Positions 1 through 11,506 are shown, counted from the first letter of the stretch. The stretch is DNA of 64,000 bases from Herbidospora cretacea (GCF_001570605.1 NZ_BBXG01000015.1:124001-188000), one strand, 5' to 3'. Notes: generated by a model from the letters alone, not told the origin. Made by a program: numbers and translations.

Positions 1-1
1 C

Positions 2-373
2 CAGAAGGTCGGCCAGTCGGTCTACGTCTTCGGCTACCCGAGCGGGAAGCACCCGGACGGCAACCACGCCTTCACCGGCCACACCCTGAAGTGGACCTAC
101 GGCAAGACGTTCGCGGCCAAGGCCTCGGACATCAAGGCCGAGGAGATCATCGGGGTCAAGTCGTCCTTCACGGGCGAGGGCTCGCTGGGCTCGTCGTGGC
201 TGTCGCAGTACAAGAGCGCTCGTCGCCTCGGCTACCTGAACGGTGTCACCATCGGCGTCTCCGACACCGACAAGAACAACCGTTACGACACCTCGGTTTC
301 CCCGTACTTCGACGGTGAGACCTTCGGCGTCTACAAGGTGGCGGCGGCCCTCTGGTCCGGCAAGATCGTCTGA
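2..373 (+). CDS. Secreted trypsin-like serine protease homologue, C-terminal part
   Basis: This is the last 123 residues of a protein that begins outside the window. The reading frame runs from base 2 to a TGA at 371-373. The text resembles the C-terminal barrel of extracellular trypsin/V8-like endopeptidases of actinomycetes: a VFGYP strand early, then GSLGSSWL where active family members carry a G-x-S-G-G-P motif, then a YLNGVTIGVS strand and a terminal YKVAAALW segment. If GSLGSSWL is aligned with GSSGGPWL, the catalytic serine position holds leucine, so this may be a non-catalytic homologue. The N-terminus, with any signal peptide and the His/Asp residues, cannot be seen. The family call is moderately sure; the activity is not. 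Confidence 0.6.
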   Translation, partial: QKVGQSVYVFGYPSGKHPDGNHAFTGHTLKWTYGKTFAAKASDIKAEEIIGVKSSFTGEGSLGSSWLSQYKSARRLGYLNGVTIGVSDTDKNNRYDTSVSPYFDGETFGVYKVAAALWSGKIV

Positions 374-436
374 TCTTCCGTCTCGTAGTGCCGAGATGAC
401 TCGGTAGGTGCCCCAAGTCATCTGAAGCAAAAAGGA

Positions 437-464
437 AAGAGCCCGGTCGGCCAACCGGGCTCTT
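437..464. terminator. Bidirectional intrinsic terminator
   Basis: A perfect 11-bp inverted repeat (AAGAGCCCGGT / ACCGGGCTCTT) encloses a 6-nt loop, with a T-rich run on the plus strand and an A-rich run on the other side. It lies between the convergent protease-like gene and the ABC-F gene and can serve both. Confidence 0.85.
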
Positions 465-490
465 CTCCTTTTCAGGGACACTTCAGCAGG

Positions 491-2281
<1,791 letters not shown>

Positions 2282-2297
2282 CGCCCGCCAAGCCTAT

Positions 2298-3164
2298 CTA
2301 GACGATTACGGCTCCCGGGACCGGTCCGTGGGCGATGACGGCCTCGCGGCAGCCGGTGAGTGCGACGGCGATCTCACGCGCGTGCGTCTCGTCGGCGGCC
2401 AGGAACGCGCACGTCGGCCCGGACCCCGACACCAGCGCGCCGAGCGCGCCCAGTTCACGGCCTTCTTCGAGGGTGCGGTGGAGGGACCGGCGCAGCATGA
2501 TGGCGGCCGGCTGGAGGTCGTTGACCAGCGCGCCGCCCAGGGCTGGGGCGTTGCCGTCGGCGAGGGCCTTGGCGAGGGGCTCGCTCAGGCTCGGCCAGAC
2601 GGCCGCCTCGCCGGTGGCCTCGCGGATGCGGTCGCACTCTCCGTAGACCTGGGGCGTGGACAGGCCGCCGTCGGCCAGCGCGAACACCCAGTGGAAGGTG
2701 CCCGACGTGTCGACCGGCGTCAGGTGCTCGCCCCGCCCGGTTCCGACGGCGGTGCCGCCGAGCAGCGCGAACGGCACGTCGCTGCCGAGCGTGCCGCCGA
2801 TCTCCATCAGCTCCCCGGGCGTCCGGCCGAGGTTCCACAGGGCGTTGCAGGCGACCAGCGCGGCGGCGGCGTCGGCGCTGCCCCCGGCCATGCCCCCGGC
2901 GACCGGGATGTTCTTGCTGATCTCCAGCCGCACGCCCCGTCCCGGCGCGAGCGCGTGGGCGGCCCTGGCGGCCAGGTTGTCGTCGCCGAGCGGCACGTCG
3001 GCGTGGTCGCAGACCACCTCGACCCGGTCTGACTCCGACGCGGTGACCTCGTCGAACAGGGACACGGCATGGAAGACGTTGACCAGGTCGTGGAACCCGT
3101 CGTCGCGGAGCGGGCCGACGGAGAGCTGAAGATTGACCTTGGCGGGCACACGCACGGTAATCAC
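2298..3164 (-). CDS. ispE: 4-diphosphocytidyl-2-C-methyl-D-erythritol kinase
   Basis: This enzyme phosphorylates CDP-ME at the 2-hydroxyl in the methylerythritol phosphate route to isoprenoids. It is a GHMP-family kinase of 288 residues. The N-terminal VPAKVNLQLSVGP strand and the glycine-rich phosphate-binding stretch PVAGGMAGGSADAAAAL fit IspE, as does the GSDVPF motif. The C-terminal GALVSGSGPTCAF motif is also typical. The GTG start at 3164 lies 11 bp after the rsmA stop, so the two are almost certainly co-transcribed. Longer readings upstream only run into rsmA in another frame. The ABC-F gene starts 16 bp further on. Confidence 0.93.
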   Translation of the reverse strand: MITVRVPAKVNLQLSVGPLRDDGFHDLVNVFHAVSLFDEVTASESDRVEVVCDHADVPLGDDNLAARAAHALAPGRGVRLEISKNIPVAGGMAGGSADAAAALVACNALWNLGRTPGELMEIGGTLGSDVPFALLGGTAVGTGRGEHLTPVDTSGTFHWVFALADGGLSTPQVYGECDRIREATGEAAVWPSLSEPLAKALADGNAPALGGALVNDLQPAAIMLRRSLHRTLEEGRELGALGALVSGSGPTCAFLAADETHAREIAVALTGCREAVIAHGPVPGAVIV

Positions 3165-3175
3165 GTGACGGGAGC

Positions 3176-4018
3176 CTAGCGGCGGTGTTCGGCGATCCGG
3201 GCGAAGTCGGCCACGTCGAGCTGTTCGCCCCGGGCCTTCGGGTCGACCCCGGCCTTGACGAGCGCCTCCTCGGCCGCCGCTGGGGACCCGGCCCAGCCCG
3301 CCAGGGCGGCGCGCAGCGTCTTGCGCCGCTGGGCGAACGCGGCGTCGACGGCCGCGAACACGTCTTCTCTGGTGGCGGTGGTGGCGGGCGGCTCGCGGCG
3401 GACGAGGGAGACCAGGCCCGAGTCGACATTGGGCGCCGGCCAGAAGACGTTGCGCCCGACAGGGCCCGCGCGGCGCACGTCGGCGTACCAGGCCGCCTTG
3501 ACCGAGGGGATGCCGTAGACGCGTGAGCCGGGCCGCGCGGCCAGCCGGTCGGCGACCTCCGACTGCACCATGACCAGGCCGCTGCGCAGCTCGGGCAGGA
3601 TCTGGAGCAGGTGGAGCACGACCGGGACCGACACGTTGTAGGGCAGGTTGGCGACCAGCGCGGTCGGCCGGGCGGGCAGGTCTCCGGGGGTGATGCGCAG
3701 CGCGTCGGCCTCGACGACCCGCAGCCGGTCGGAGAACTCGGGCAGCATGATCGTGACCGTCTCGGGGAGCTGCCGCGCCAGCACCGGGTCGATCTCGACC
3801 GCGACGACCTCGGCCACCTCCGGCAGCAGCGCCAGCGTCAGCGACCCCAGACCGGGCCCGACCTCGATGACGACGTCGTCGTCGCGGAGCTCCGCCACCC
3901 GCACGATCTTGCGGACGGTCCCGCCGTCGATCACGAAGTTCTGCCCGAGCTTCTTGGTAGGGCGGATGTTCAGCTTCTCCGCAAGCGTGCGCACCTCGAC
4001 CGGCCCCAGCAGACTCAT
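3176..4018 (-). CDS. rsmA: 16S rRNA (adenine1518/1519-N6)-dimethyltransferase
   Basis: RsmA (KsgA) dimethylates two adjacent adenines near the 3' end of 16S rRNA during small-subunit assembly. The 280-residue protein shows the family's [10 protein letters not shown] opening, the SAM-binding [10 protein letters not shown] motif (motif I), the acidic VEID motif and the catalytic NLPYN motif. The [12 protein letters not shown] helix of the C-terminal domain is present. An ATG at 4018 (MSLLGPVEV) matches the usual start; another ATG 18 bp upstream is possible. It is the first gene of the minus-strand rsmA-ispE-ABC-F run and is divergent from the kinase gene at 4141 across 122 bp. Confidence 0.94.
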   Translation of the reverse strand: MSLLGPVEVRTLAEKLNIRPTKKLGQNFVIDGGTVRKIVRVAELRDDDVVIEVGPGLGSLTLALLPEVAEVVAVEIDPVLARQLPETVTIMLPEFSDRLRVVEADALRITPGDLPARPTALVANLPYNVSVPVVLHLLQILPELRSGLVMVQSEVADRLAARPGSRVYGIPSVKAAWYADVRRAGPVGRNVFWPAPNVDSGLVSLVRREPPATTATREDVFAAVDAAFAQRRKTLRAALAGWAGSPAAAEEALVKAGVDPKARGEQLDVADFARIAEHRR

Positions 4019-4140
4019 GCAACCAGTGTCGGGCATCCGAACGCGTCCATTTACCTGTTCGCAGCCCAGGGAGGCAATCCATGCTGGCGACTGCCCCGAA
4101 CTCCTCCCAGAGGAACACCAGGTCGTAGGAGAGCCCTGAA

Positions 4141-6408
4141 ATGCAGCCGACCGGCGCCGAACCACTCCGAACCGAAGATCCCGCCGAGATCGGGATCTAC
4201 CGGTTGCTGGGCCGCCTGGGCGAGGGCGGCATGGGCACGGTCTACCTGGCTGTGGACGGCACCCGCCTGGTGGCCCTGAAAGTGGTCCGCTCCGCGCTGG
4301 CCGACGACGCCTTCGCGGCCCGCTTCCACGGCGAGGTGGAGAACGCGCGCAAGGTGGCCTCGTTCTGCACGGCCCAGGTCCTCGACAACGGGAACACCGC
4401 CGACGGGCGGCCCTACATGGTGACCGAGTACATCGCCGGAACCACCCTGAACAGGCAGATCCTCGGATCCGGCCCGCTCGACGCGGGACCGCTCCACGGG
4501 GTGGCGCTGGGCGTGGCGGCGGCACTGGCGGCCATCCACGTGGCGGGCCTGGTGCACCGCGACCTGAAGCCGGCCAACGTGATCCTGTCCCTGTCCGGCC
4601 CCCGGGTGATCGACTTCGGAATCGCCCGCGCCCTGGACGCCTCCCACGACTTCACCCAGGCCGGTGAGCTGCTGGGCAGCCCCGGGTGGTGGGCGCCGGA
4701 ACAGGTCCGCGGCGAACCGGTCACCCCGTCGACCGACATCTTCGCGTGGGGCTGCCTGGTCGCCTACGCCGGAACCGGCCGCCACCCCTACGGCCAGGGC
4801 AACATGATGACCCTGGCGGCCCGCGTCCTGAACGGCCGCCCCGACCTGGGCGCCCTCCCCGCCCCCCTGAACGACCTGGTCAGACAGGCCACCGACCCCG
4901 ACCCCACCCGCCGCCCCACCGCCCAGGCCCTCCTGATCGCCCTGGTCGGCGGCGCCCTCCCGCCGATCTCCCCCCACGCCCCGGAGGCGACCAGGCAGGA
5001 GCCGCTGGTACCCGTCGACCAACTCAACCGCACCCTCGCCGACCTACCGCTCCCCTCCGAAGCCGACACCACGGAAGAGGACCCGGAACCCGCCGGGACG
5101 TCGGCCGCCGCAGAGGCTCCGGATGCGGAGAGGCAGGTGGCCGGCACCACCGCCTTCCCCGCCGACAACGCCCCCGTCCCCGAAGCTGAGCCCAGCGAGC
5201 GAGCCGACCGCACCGCCACCTTCGCCACGACCGGCACGGAGGCAGCGCCCGCCACCGCTGACGAGCATCCGGATGCCAGCGAGCGAGTCACCGGCACCGC
5301 CGTGTTCGCCACCACGGACAAGGGTGGGCATCCCGGCGGACCCACCGATCAACCCGCAGGCACCGCCGACAAGATCGCGACCCTCGCTGCCGCCGCTCAG
5401 GTTCCGGACCCCGGTGAGCGGGTGAATCGAACCACAGTCCTCGCTGCCGCCGATCAAACCCCCGGCCCCGGTGAACCGGTGAATCGCACCGCAGTCCTCG
5501 CTGCCGCCGATCAGATCCCAGACCCCGGCGAGCCGGTGAATCGCACCGCGACCCTCGCTGCCGCTGATCAGGTTCCGGACCCCGGTGAGCGGGTGAATCG
5601 CACCGCAGTCCTCGCTGCCGCCGATCAAACCCCCGGCCCCGGTGAACCGGTGAATCGCATCGCAGTCCTCACTGCCGCCGATCAGATCCCGGACCCCGGC
5701 GAGCCGGGCAACCGCGCTTCCTCCGTCATCTCCGGTGAGGAAGCGACCGCTCCTGATGAGCGCGCCACCACCTTGGCCACGGTCCAGGGCGCTGATCTCG
5801 CCGTACCTGTCGATCGCACCGCGGTGCTCGCCGCCGACGAGGGTGCGGCCGTCGGGGGTGCTTCCGGGCAGGCGGATGCCGTCTCCCCCAGCGATGATCC
5901 CCTGATCAGGCCGCCGCGCTCCCGTTCTGACCGGTGGTTGATCGCGGCCATTGTCGTTTTCGCGGCGTTCGTCGTCTCCGTCGGGGTGCTCGTCGTGTCG
6001 GGGGACAACGCGCCGCGGACCGCGATCCAGATCGCCGCGCAGCAGGCCGCCGACGGCGATGTCGCCAAGCGGGTGACGGTCGGGACCGGGTTCGGGGTCG
6101 ATCTGGTCGTCACGCGGGATCCGCAGTGCGGGCTGCAGGACTTCGAAGGGGTCACGGCGTCGGCAGGGGCGTTCTGTGTGATCCCGTGGAGCATGGTCAA
6201 CACCGGTGGGGAGCTGGCCGCGATCGCCGCCGAGCCGGTGCTGCTCGACGACTCGGGCGCGGCCCACCAGCCCCATCGGCTCTCCACGCCGCTGCCGAGC
6301 GGGCTGCGGCCCGGTGGGCGGTCCGACGGCATGCTGGTGTTCGACCTCCCCGACGACCGCAGCCCCGCCCGGCTCCAGTTCGGCGGCGGCCTGGAGGTGG
6401 CGCTGTGA
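4141..6408 (+). CDS. Receptor-type Ser/Thr protein kinase with repeat-rich linker
   Basis: A 755-residue Hanks-type kinase. The glycine-rich loop is at 27-34, the ATP-binding lysine at 47, HRDLKPAN at 139, DFG at 158, and an APEQ motif follows, so all catalytic residues are present. After about residue 275 there is a long, Pro/Ala/Asp-rich, probably disordered linker with 19-residue tandem repeats (see separate repeat entry). One membrane helix lies near 598-620, followed by an extracellular domain of about 130 residues with two cysteines that resembles the DUF4352 type. The start is supported by AGGAG nine bases upstream. Its stop overlaps the start of the propeller gene (GTGA), so the two are translationally coupled; the secreted partner may act with the sensor domain (inference). 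Confidence 0.88.
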   Translation: MQPTGAEPLRTEDPAEIGIYRLLGRLGEGGMGTVYLAVDGTRLVALKVVRSALADDAFAARFHGEVENARKVASFCTAQVLDNGNTADGRPYMVTEYIAGTTLNRQILGSGPLDAGPLHGVALGVAAALAAIHVAGLVHRDLKPANVILSLSGPRVIDFGIARALDASHDFTQAGELLGSPGWWAPEQVRGEPVTPSTDIFAWGCLVAYAGTGRHPYGQGNMMTLAARVLNGRPDLGALPAPLNDLVRQATDPDPTRRPTAQALLIALVGGALPPISPHAPEATRQEPLVPVDQLNRTLADLPLPSEADTTEEDPEPAGTSAAAEAPDAERQVAGTTAFPADNAPVPEAEPSERADRTATFATTGTEAAPATADEHPDASERVTGTAVFATTDKGGHPGGPTDQPAGTADKIATLAAAAQVPDPGERVNRTTVLAAADQTPGPGEPVNRTAVLAAADQIPDPGEPVNRTATLAAADQVPDPGERVNRTAVLAAADQTPGPGEPVNRIAVLTAADQIPDPGEPGNRASSVISGEEATAPDERATTLATVQGADLAVPVDRTAVLAADEGAAVGGASGQADAVSPSDDPLIRPPRSRSDRWLIAAIVVFAAFVVSVGVLVVSGDNAPRTAIQIAAQQAADGDVAKRVTVGTGFGVDLVVTRDPQCGLQDFEGVTASAGAFCVIPWSMVNTGGELAAIAAEPVLLDDSGAAHQPHRLSTPLPSGLRPGGRSDGMLVFDLPDDRSPARLQFGGGLEVAL
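5401..5709 (+). repeat. 57-bp tandem coding repeats in the kinase linker, arranged in 171-bp superunits
   Basis: The repeat unit encodes roughly [19 protein letters not shown], 19 residues or 57 bp. Copies begin at 5422, 5479, 5536, 5593 and 5650, exactly 57 bp apart. Three successive units form a superunit starting GTTCCGGACCCCGGTGAGCG at 5401 that recurs at 5572, exactly 171 bp later. The DNA is nearly identical between superunits, so the expansion looks recent. More diverged copies occur upstream from about 5150. Confidence 0.92.
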
Positions 6409-7592
6409 TCCGGCTGCTCGCCCTCGTCCTGCTAGCCGTCGTCCTGCTCGGCGCGGCCCTGCCTCTGTCCGGTACGGCCTCCGCCGCCCCCTGTCCCGCC
6501 ACGACCCACGCCGTCGGCGACCCCTTCGCCGAGACCGTCGCCTTCGGCGGCCGGGTCCTGCGGCCACCGGGCGGCGACACGAACACCGGCTTCGGCTGGG
6601 CCGTGGCCACCGCCCACGTCGACGGCGACCGCTGCCTCGACGTCATCGTCGGCGCCCCTTACGCGGGCGACGACGACCACGGGGAGGTGTACGTGTTCGG
6701 CGCCGGCGGCGTCCAGACCGTGACCGCCGAGAATCCACAGAAAGACGCGCATTTCGGCTGGTCACTGGCGGCGGCCGACCTCCCGGGCGGGGTGGCGCTG
6801 GCGGTCGGCGAGCCGCACGCCGACGCCCGGGTGGCCGACGCGGGCGCGGTGCACCTGTTCACCCCGCGGGGCCGCACCCGCCTCGACCAGGAATCGGAGG
6901 GCGTGATCGGCAACGGCGAGGTGGGCGACATGTGGGGCTGGTCGCTGGCCTTCCACGGGAACCCCGCCCGGCCCGACCTGGCGATCGGCGTGCCCTACGA
7001 GGACGACGACGGCACCGGCGTCCAGGTCGCCAGCGGCGTCGTCGACGCCGGGACGGTGGTCGTGGTCCGGGACGTGCTGTCGGGCGCGCCCTACACGAGC
7101 AAGAAGTGGGACCTCGGGCAGGCCACGACGGCGGTGCCGCAGGAGCCGGGCAACCGTTTCGGCTGGTCCCTCGCGACGGCCCGGATCGGCGGCACGTCCT
7201 ACCTGGCGGCGGGCGCCCCGCTGGCCGGGCCGCAGGACGCGGGGATGGTCCAGCTCTGGGCCGACCTCACCCCCACCCGGACCGTCACCGTCGACGGCAC
7301 GAAGGGGCTCGGCTGGGCGCTGGCCTTCACCGGCGACGGGAAGCTCGCCATGGGCCACCCGTATACGAAGGGGGCGACGGGCGGCGTGCACACGTCAACC
7401 GTCGACGGAACCGTGGCCGCGCTCCCGGTCCCGCCCCAGCCGGGCCAGCGTTACGGCTGGTCCCTGACCGCCGACGGCCCTTCGGGCCTGCTGATCGGCG
7501 CCCCGGATCGCGACGGCGTCGGCGCGGTCTTCACCTCGACGGCGATCCCCGCCCCCGCCCGGTCGGTCGACTGGGGCCACGCCGTCAGGTGA
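6405..7592 (+). CDS. Secreted FG-GAP/integrin-alpha-like beta-propeller protein
   Basis: A 395-residue exported protein. The N-terminus ([19 protein letters not shown], ending ASA) is a typical Sec signal peptide. The mature part has at least five blades, each marked by an FGW(S/A) or YGWSL turn and an LxIGxPYxxDD type loop, as in FG-GAP propellers that bind calcium. No catalytic motif is visible. The GTG start at 6405 overlaps the kinase stop by four bases, so expression is coupled to the receptor kinase. An accessory ligand-binding or cell-surface role is inferred from this pairing only. A longer upstream reading in the same frame overlaps the kinase and is not credible. Confidence 0.8.
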   Translation: MIRLLALVLLAVVLLGAALPLSGTASAAPCPATTHAVGDPFAETVAFGGRVLRPPGGDTNTGFGWAVATAHVDGDRCLDVIVGAPYAGDDDHGEVYVFGAGGVQTVTAENPQKDAHFGWSLAAADLPGGVALAVGEPHADARVADAGAVHLFTPRGRTRLDQESEGVIGNGEVGDMWGWSLAFHGNPARPDLAIGVPYEDDDGTGVQVASGVVDAGTVVVVRDVLSGAPYTSKKWDLGQATTAVPQEPGNRFGWSLATARIGGTSYLAAGAPLAGPQDAGMVQLWADLTPTRTVTVDGTKGLGWALAFTGDGKLAMGHPYTKGATGGVHTSTVDGTVAALPVPPQPGQRYGWSLTADGPSGLLIGAPDRDGVGAVFTSTAIPAPARSVDWGHAVR

Positions 7593-7669
7593 GGTTCTCC
7601 CTCCCCCTTGACGGCAACCGCCACGCCCAACCGATTCGGTCCACTGGGCCCATGTCGCCAGGTGACGCC

Positions 7670-7785
7670 CCCGTCGTCGCGGTGGGGGGTGGCGCGGCCG
7701 GTTGGCGCCGGATACGGACAGAGCCGGGGGCGGCGGGCGGTGCCGTGGTGGGCGGAGCCGTAACGGAAGCAGAAAAGCTTTCAGG
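7670..7785. repeat. Dispersed intergenic repeat R2, copy 1
   Basis: About 110 bp share clear similarity with 44382-44495: both contain CGTCGTCGCGG, then GGCCGGT-GGCGCCGG, GCCGGGGGCGGCG and AGCCGTAACGGAAG in the same order. This copy lies 3' of the rpf gene and of the FG-GAP gene, which converge here. The rest of the 227-bp gap holds no gene. Confidence 0.7.
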
Positions 7786-7819
7786 ACCCTTCCCAGCCAG
7801 GCTGAGCGGGGAGACACCG

Positions 7820-8794
7820 CTAGAGGTGGCTGCCGCACTTCGGCCAGGCGCGCTGCCAGTCGCCCGCCAGCCGCTGGTAGAGCAGTTGCGCCCGGTAGGT
7901 CTGCTCGGACTCCGGCCAGTCGATCGGGCGTTTCTCGCCGCCCACGACCCGCCAGGCCTTCACGGTGAACCGGTAGAGCCCGAAGCGTCCGCCCGACGCC
8001 AGTTTCAGGTCGCTCCCCGACTCACACTTCGCGAGAGCGGGCCAGTTCAGCGCCGCCACGTCGGCCGAGATCGGGATGGTGTGGGGCGGCAGGCCCGGCT
8101 TGACCCGGATGACCGTGTCCTCCGGCGGGAACGTCGACAGGCCGGGCGACACCGTGTCGCTCTCGCCGAGGTCGATGTTCGACTGTTCCAGCACCTCTTC
8201 GACGGTCCGGCCGGTGGTCGTCGTGCGGATGCGCATGCTCCCGGCCACGATCGTCACCTTGCGCTCCGAGCGGGCGTTCAGCTTGAAGCCCTCGACCGGG
8301 ATCTGCCGCAGCCGGGTCGTCGACAGCTGGAGCTTGTTGGGGTTCATCTTGAGCTCTTCGAGCGCGTCCTGCACGTTCAGAGCCGTGGTCAGATGGGTGC
8401 TGGAGGTCCCGTCGAGGTTCAGCGTCAGCGGTCTGGCGTGCCGGACGACGATCGTCATGCCGTCGTCGACCTCGGTCGACGGCTTCGGCGAGACCATGTC
8501 GCGCTGGTCGTAGGGCACCCCGGCCCCCTCCAGCGCTCCCCTCACGTCGGCCGCGAACGACCGGTGGGTCGTCAGCTTCCCGTCGACGTCGAGGGTGACC
8601 TCGCTGGCCAGCCCGAGCCCGGTGACGACACCGACGGAGGCCCCCAGAGCGGCGGCGCACAGGACGGCGAGCCACGGCCGGACCAGCGCCCTCAACCGGG
8701 AGGGAGCCTCAGCGGGTTTCTCGACCGGGTGTTCCCAGCCCGACAATTGGCTGCCCGGCTCGCGCGCGGGGCTCTCCAATGTCGGGGAATACAC
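7820..8794 (-). CDS. Resuscitation-promoting factor-like protein (DUF348 repeats plus Rpf domain)
   Basis: A 324-residue surface protein. A hydrophobic helix near residues 40-62 anchors or exports it. Three ubiquitin-like DUF348 modules follow, as in RpfB: each has a strand of the type VTLDVDGK, then VEEVLE or VQDALE, then a D-x-V-S-P turn. The last 80 residues are a lysozyme-like Rpf transglycosylase domain with the catalytic Glu in WPALAKCESGSDLK and a closing cysteine in WPKCG. Rpf proteins cleave peptidoglycan and wake dormant cells or spores. The usual G5 domain is absent or unrecognisable. The GTG start at 8794 has GGAAGGA upstream. tatD ends 55 bp upstream in the same direction, so there is no room for the long riboswitch leaders that precede some rpf genes. 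Confidence 0.85.
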   Translation of the reverse strand: MYSPTLESPAREPGSQLSGWEHPVEKPAEAPSRLRALVRPWLAVLCAAALGASVGVVTGLGLASEVTLDVDGKLTTHRSFAADVRGALEGAGVPYDQRDMVSPKPSTEVDDGMTIVVRHARPLTLNLDGTSSTHLTTALNVQDALEELKMNPNKLQLSTTRLRQIPVEGFKLNARSERKVTIVAGSMRIRTTTTGRTVEEVLEQSNIDLGESDTVSPGLSTFPPEDTVIRVKPGLPPHTIPISADVAALNWPALAKCESGSDLKLASGGRFGLYRFTVKAWRVVGGEKRPIDWPESEQTYRAQLLYQRLAGDWQRAWPKCGSHL

Positions 8795-8849
8795 GGATGC
8801 GTCCTTCCGGAAGCGCCATGGTCAACTCACACCGTATCGTGACATTGCA

Positions 8850-9698
8850 TTACCAATCACCGAAAACGCGCGGACCGTTCATGTTGATGATCTCGGCCAG
8901 CGCCTCCGGCGCCATGTCCTTCACCTCGGCCAGGCAGCGCAGCGTCAGCGGGATCAGATAGGGCGCGTTGGGTTTGCCCCGGTGAGGGGTGGGCGGCAGG
9001 TAGGGCGCGTCGGTCTCGACCAGGATCAGCGACGGCGGCGCGACCTTGGCGGCCTCGCGGAGATAGGCGGCGTTCTTGTAGGTGACCGGGCCGGAGAACG
9101 ACATGAAGTAGCCCGCCCGCACGCAGCGTTCGGCCATCTCGGCGTCGCCCGAGTAGCTGTGGAAGACCACCACCTCGGGCGCGCCCTCGGATTCGAGCAC
9201 GTCGAGGACCGCGTCGTGGGCGTCGCGGTCGTGGATGACCAGCGCCTTCCCGGTGCGCTTGGCGATCTCGATGTGGGCGCGGAAGGAGGCGTGCTGGTCG
9301 TCCTTGGACGCCCAGTCGCGGAAGAAGTCGAGACCGGTCTCGCCGACGGCGCGCACGTGGGGCAGCCGGGCCAGGTCTTCGATCCGGCCGAGCACCTCGG
9401 GCGTCGCCGCGTGGGCCTCGTTGGGGTGGATCGCCACGCCCGCGAAGACGGCCTCGTGGTCGCGGGCGATCTCGGCGCCCCACTCGGAGCTGCGCAGGTC
9501 GTAGCCGATCGTGACCAGGCGGGTCACCCCGACGGACGCGGCCTCCTCGACGATGCGGCCGACGCTCGCCCCGGCCGCCTCGGCGGCCAGGGCGACGGGG
9601 TCACCCGACGACGCCTTGCGCTCCCCCACCATGATGTCGAGGTGGCAGTGGCTGTCGAACACCTCGGCGCCGAGCGCCTCGGGCAGGGGAACGGACAT
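8850..9698 (-). CDS. tatD: TatD-family metal-dependent hydrolase
   Basis: A TIM-barrel metal-dependent hydrolase or nuclease of 282 residues. The metal-binding HCHLD motif is near the N-terminus. GETGLDFFRD, IHDRDAH, VFHSYSGD and VETDAPYL match the TatD family in order, with all four metal ligand sites. TatD enzymes act as 3'-5' exonucleases in DNA repair or degradation; the true substrate here is unknown. The start ATG at 9698 overlaps the metG stop by one base. The metG-tatD-rpf order is conserved in actinobacteria. Confidence 0.92.
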   Translation of the reverse strand: MSVPLPEALGAEVFDSHCHLDIMVGERKASSGDPVALAAEAAGASVGRIVEEAASVGVTRLVTIGYDLRSSEWGAEIARDHEAVFAGVAIHPNEAHAATPEVLGRIEDLARLPHVRAVGETGLDFFRDWASKDDQHASFRAHIEIAKRTGKALVIHDRDAHDAVLDVLESEGAPEVVVFHSYSGDAEMAERCVRAGYFMSFSGPVTYKNAAYLREAAKVAPPSLILVETDAPYLPPTPHRGKPNAPYLIPLTLRCLAEVKDMAPEALAEIINMNGPRVFGDW

Positions 9699-11482
9699 CA
9701 CTTCTCTTCCAGCCGGGCCAGTTCCTCGTCGACGATCTTCGGGTCGAGCTTGGCGAACAGCGGCTTCGGCGGGGCCAGCGGGGTGCCCGCCTGGATCGGC
9801 GTGTGCTCCCAGCGGGCCGAGTCGTTGTAGTCGCCCGTGATGACCGGGTAGGAACGGCCGCCCGGCTCGTCGACCTCGCGGATCTCCGGCATGCCGGACC
9901 AGACCCCCTGGCCGCCCAGCATCTCGTGGATCTTGTTGGACGAGGTGGGCAGGAACGGCGTGAGCAGCGTCTTGGCGTCGTCGACCACCTGGAGCGCGAC
10001 GTGGAGGATGCTGCCTTGGCGGACCGGGTCGTCCTTGATCTTCCAGGGCTCCTGCTCGGCCAGGTAGCGGTTGGCGTCGCGGACCACGTCGAACGCCTCG
10101 GTGACCGCGTTCTTGAACCGCGAGCGGCCCAGCTCGGCCCCGACCGCCGGGAAGGCGGCCTTCGAGCGTGCGAGCAGCGCCCGGTCGGCGTCGGTCAGGT
10201 CGACCGCGTCGGGGACCTTGCCGAAGTTCTTCGACGCCATCGAGATCGACCGGTTGACCAGGTTGCCCCAGGCCGCGACGAGCTCGCCGTTGTTGCGGTT
10301 GAGGAACTCCGACCAGGTGAAGTCGGTGTCCTGGTTCTCCGGGCCGGCCACCGCGATGTAGTAGCGCAGCGCGTCGGCGGAGTAGCGCTCCAGGAAGTCG
10401 CGCACGTAGATGACGACCGACCGCGAGGAGGAGAACTTGCGCCCCTCCATGGTCAGGAACTCGCTCGACACCACCTCGGAGGGCAGGTCGAGCCGGCCCA
10501 GCGACCCGGCCGAACCGCCCCGGGCGCCCTCTCCGTTGTAGCCGAGCAGCATGGCCGGCCAGATCTCGGAGTGGAAGACGATGTTGTCCTTGCCCATGAA
10601 GTAGTAGCCGCGGGCGTCGGGGTTCTGCCACCAGGCACGCCACGCGTCGGGGTCGCCCGACCGGCGGGCCCACTCGACCGAGGCGCTCAGATAGCCGATG
10701 ACCGCGTCGAACCAGACGTAGAGGCGCTTGTCGTTGCGGTCGCTCCACCCGTCGAGCGGGATCGGCACACCCCAGTCGAGGTCGCGGCTGATCGCGCGCG
10801 GCTGCAGGTCGCCCAGCAGGTTGAGCGAGAACTTCAGCACGTTGGGCCGCCACTCGCCCTGCTTGCCCTGGAGCCAGGTGCCGAGCGCGTCGGCGAAGGC
10901 GGGCAGGTCGAGCATGAAGTGTTCGGTCTCGATGAACTTCGGCGTCTCGCCGTTGATCTTCGACTTGGGGTTGATCAGGTCGATCGGGTCGAGCTGGTTG
11001 CCGCAGTTGTCGCACTGGTCGCCGCGCGCGCCGTCGTAACCGCAGATGGGGCAGGTGCCCTCGATGTAGCGGTCGGGGAGAGTGCGGCCGGTGGACGGGG
11101 AGACCGCGCCCATCGTGGTCTTCGGGAAGATGTAGCCGTTCTTGTGGAGGCCGAGGAAGATCTCCTGGGCGACGGCGTAGTGGTTGAGCGTGGTCGTGCG
11201 GGTGAACAGGTCGTAGGAGAGGCCGAGGGCCGTCAGGTCTTCGGCGATGACCCGGTTGTAGCGGTCGGCGAGCTCGCGGGCGGTGACGCCCTCCTTGTCG
11301 GCCTGGACCTGGATCGGGGTGCCGTGTTCGTCGGTGCCCGAGACCATCAGCACCTTGTTGCCCGCCATCCGCTGGTAGCGGCTGAAGACGTCGGACGGCA
11401 CGCCGAACCCGGAGACGTGGCCGATGTGGCGTGGCCCGTTGGCGTAGGGCCACGCGACGGCGGTCAAGATGTGCTGAGACAT
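9698..11482 (-). CDS. metG: Methionyl-tRNA synthetase
   Basis: This enzyme charges tRNA-Met, and so supplies both initiator and elongator Met-tRNA. The 594-residue protein has the class I HIGH signature as HIGH itself (residues 18-21), a zinc knuckle [18 protein letters not shown], and the second signature as KFSSSR. The C-terminal anticodon-binding helical domain is present; the extra dimerisation domain of some MetRS is not. A GGAGG sequence lies just before the ATG. A glycosyltransferase gene ends 24 bp upstream on the same strand and tatD overlaps downstream. Confidence 0.95.
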   Translation of the reverse strand: MSQHILTAVAWPYANGPRHIGHVSGFGVPSDVFSRYQRMAGNKVLMVSGTDEHGTPIQVQADKEGVTARELADRYNRVIAEDLTALGLSYDLFTRTTTLNHYAVAQEIFLGLHKNGYIFPKTTMGAVSPSTGRTLPDRYIEGTCPICGYDGARGDQCDNCGNQLDPIDLINPKSKINGETPKFIETEHFMLDLPAFADALGTWLQGKQGEWRPNVLKFSLNLLGDLQPRAISRDLDWGVPIPLDGWSDRNDKRLYVWFDAVIGYLSASVEWARRSGDPDAWRAWWQNPDARGYYFMGKDNIVFHSEIWPAMLLGYNGEGARGGSAGSLGRLDLPSEVVSSEFLTMEGRKFSSSRSVVIYVRDFLERYSADALRYYIAVAGPENQDTDFTWSEFLNRNNGELVAAWGNLVNRSISMASKNFGKVPDAVDLTDADRALLARSKAAFPAVGAELGRSRFKNAVTEAFDVVRDANRYLAEQEPWKIKDDPVRQGSILHVALQVVDDAKTLLTPFLPTSSNKIHEMLGGQGVWSGMPEIREVDEPGGRSYPVITGDYNDSARWEHTPIQAGTPLAPPKPLFAKLDPKIVDEELARLEEK

Positions 11483-11506
11483 GCCTCCAAGCCTAGAGGC
11501 ATCGGA

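Noticed and set aside
5401-5709. CRISPR-like array
   Set aside because: The repeats are in frame, have no unique spacers, and encode a kinase linker.
8795-8849. Possible riboswitch before the rpf gene
   Set aside because: Only 55 bases separate it from tatD, too short for the ydaO-type leader seen before other rpf genes.
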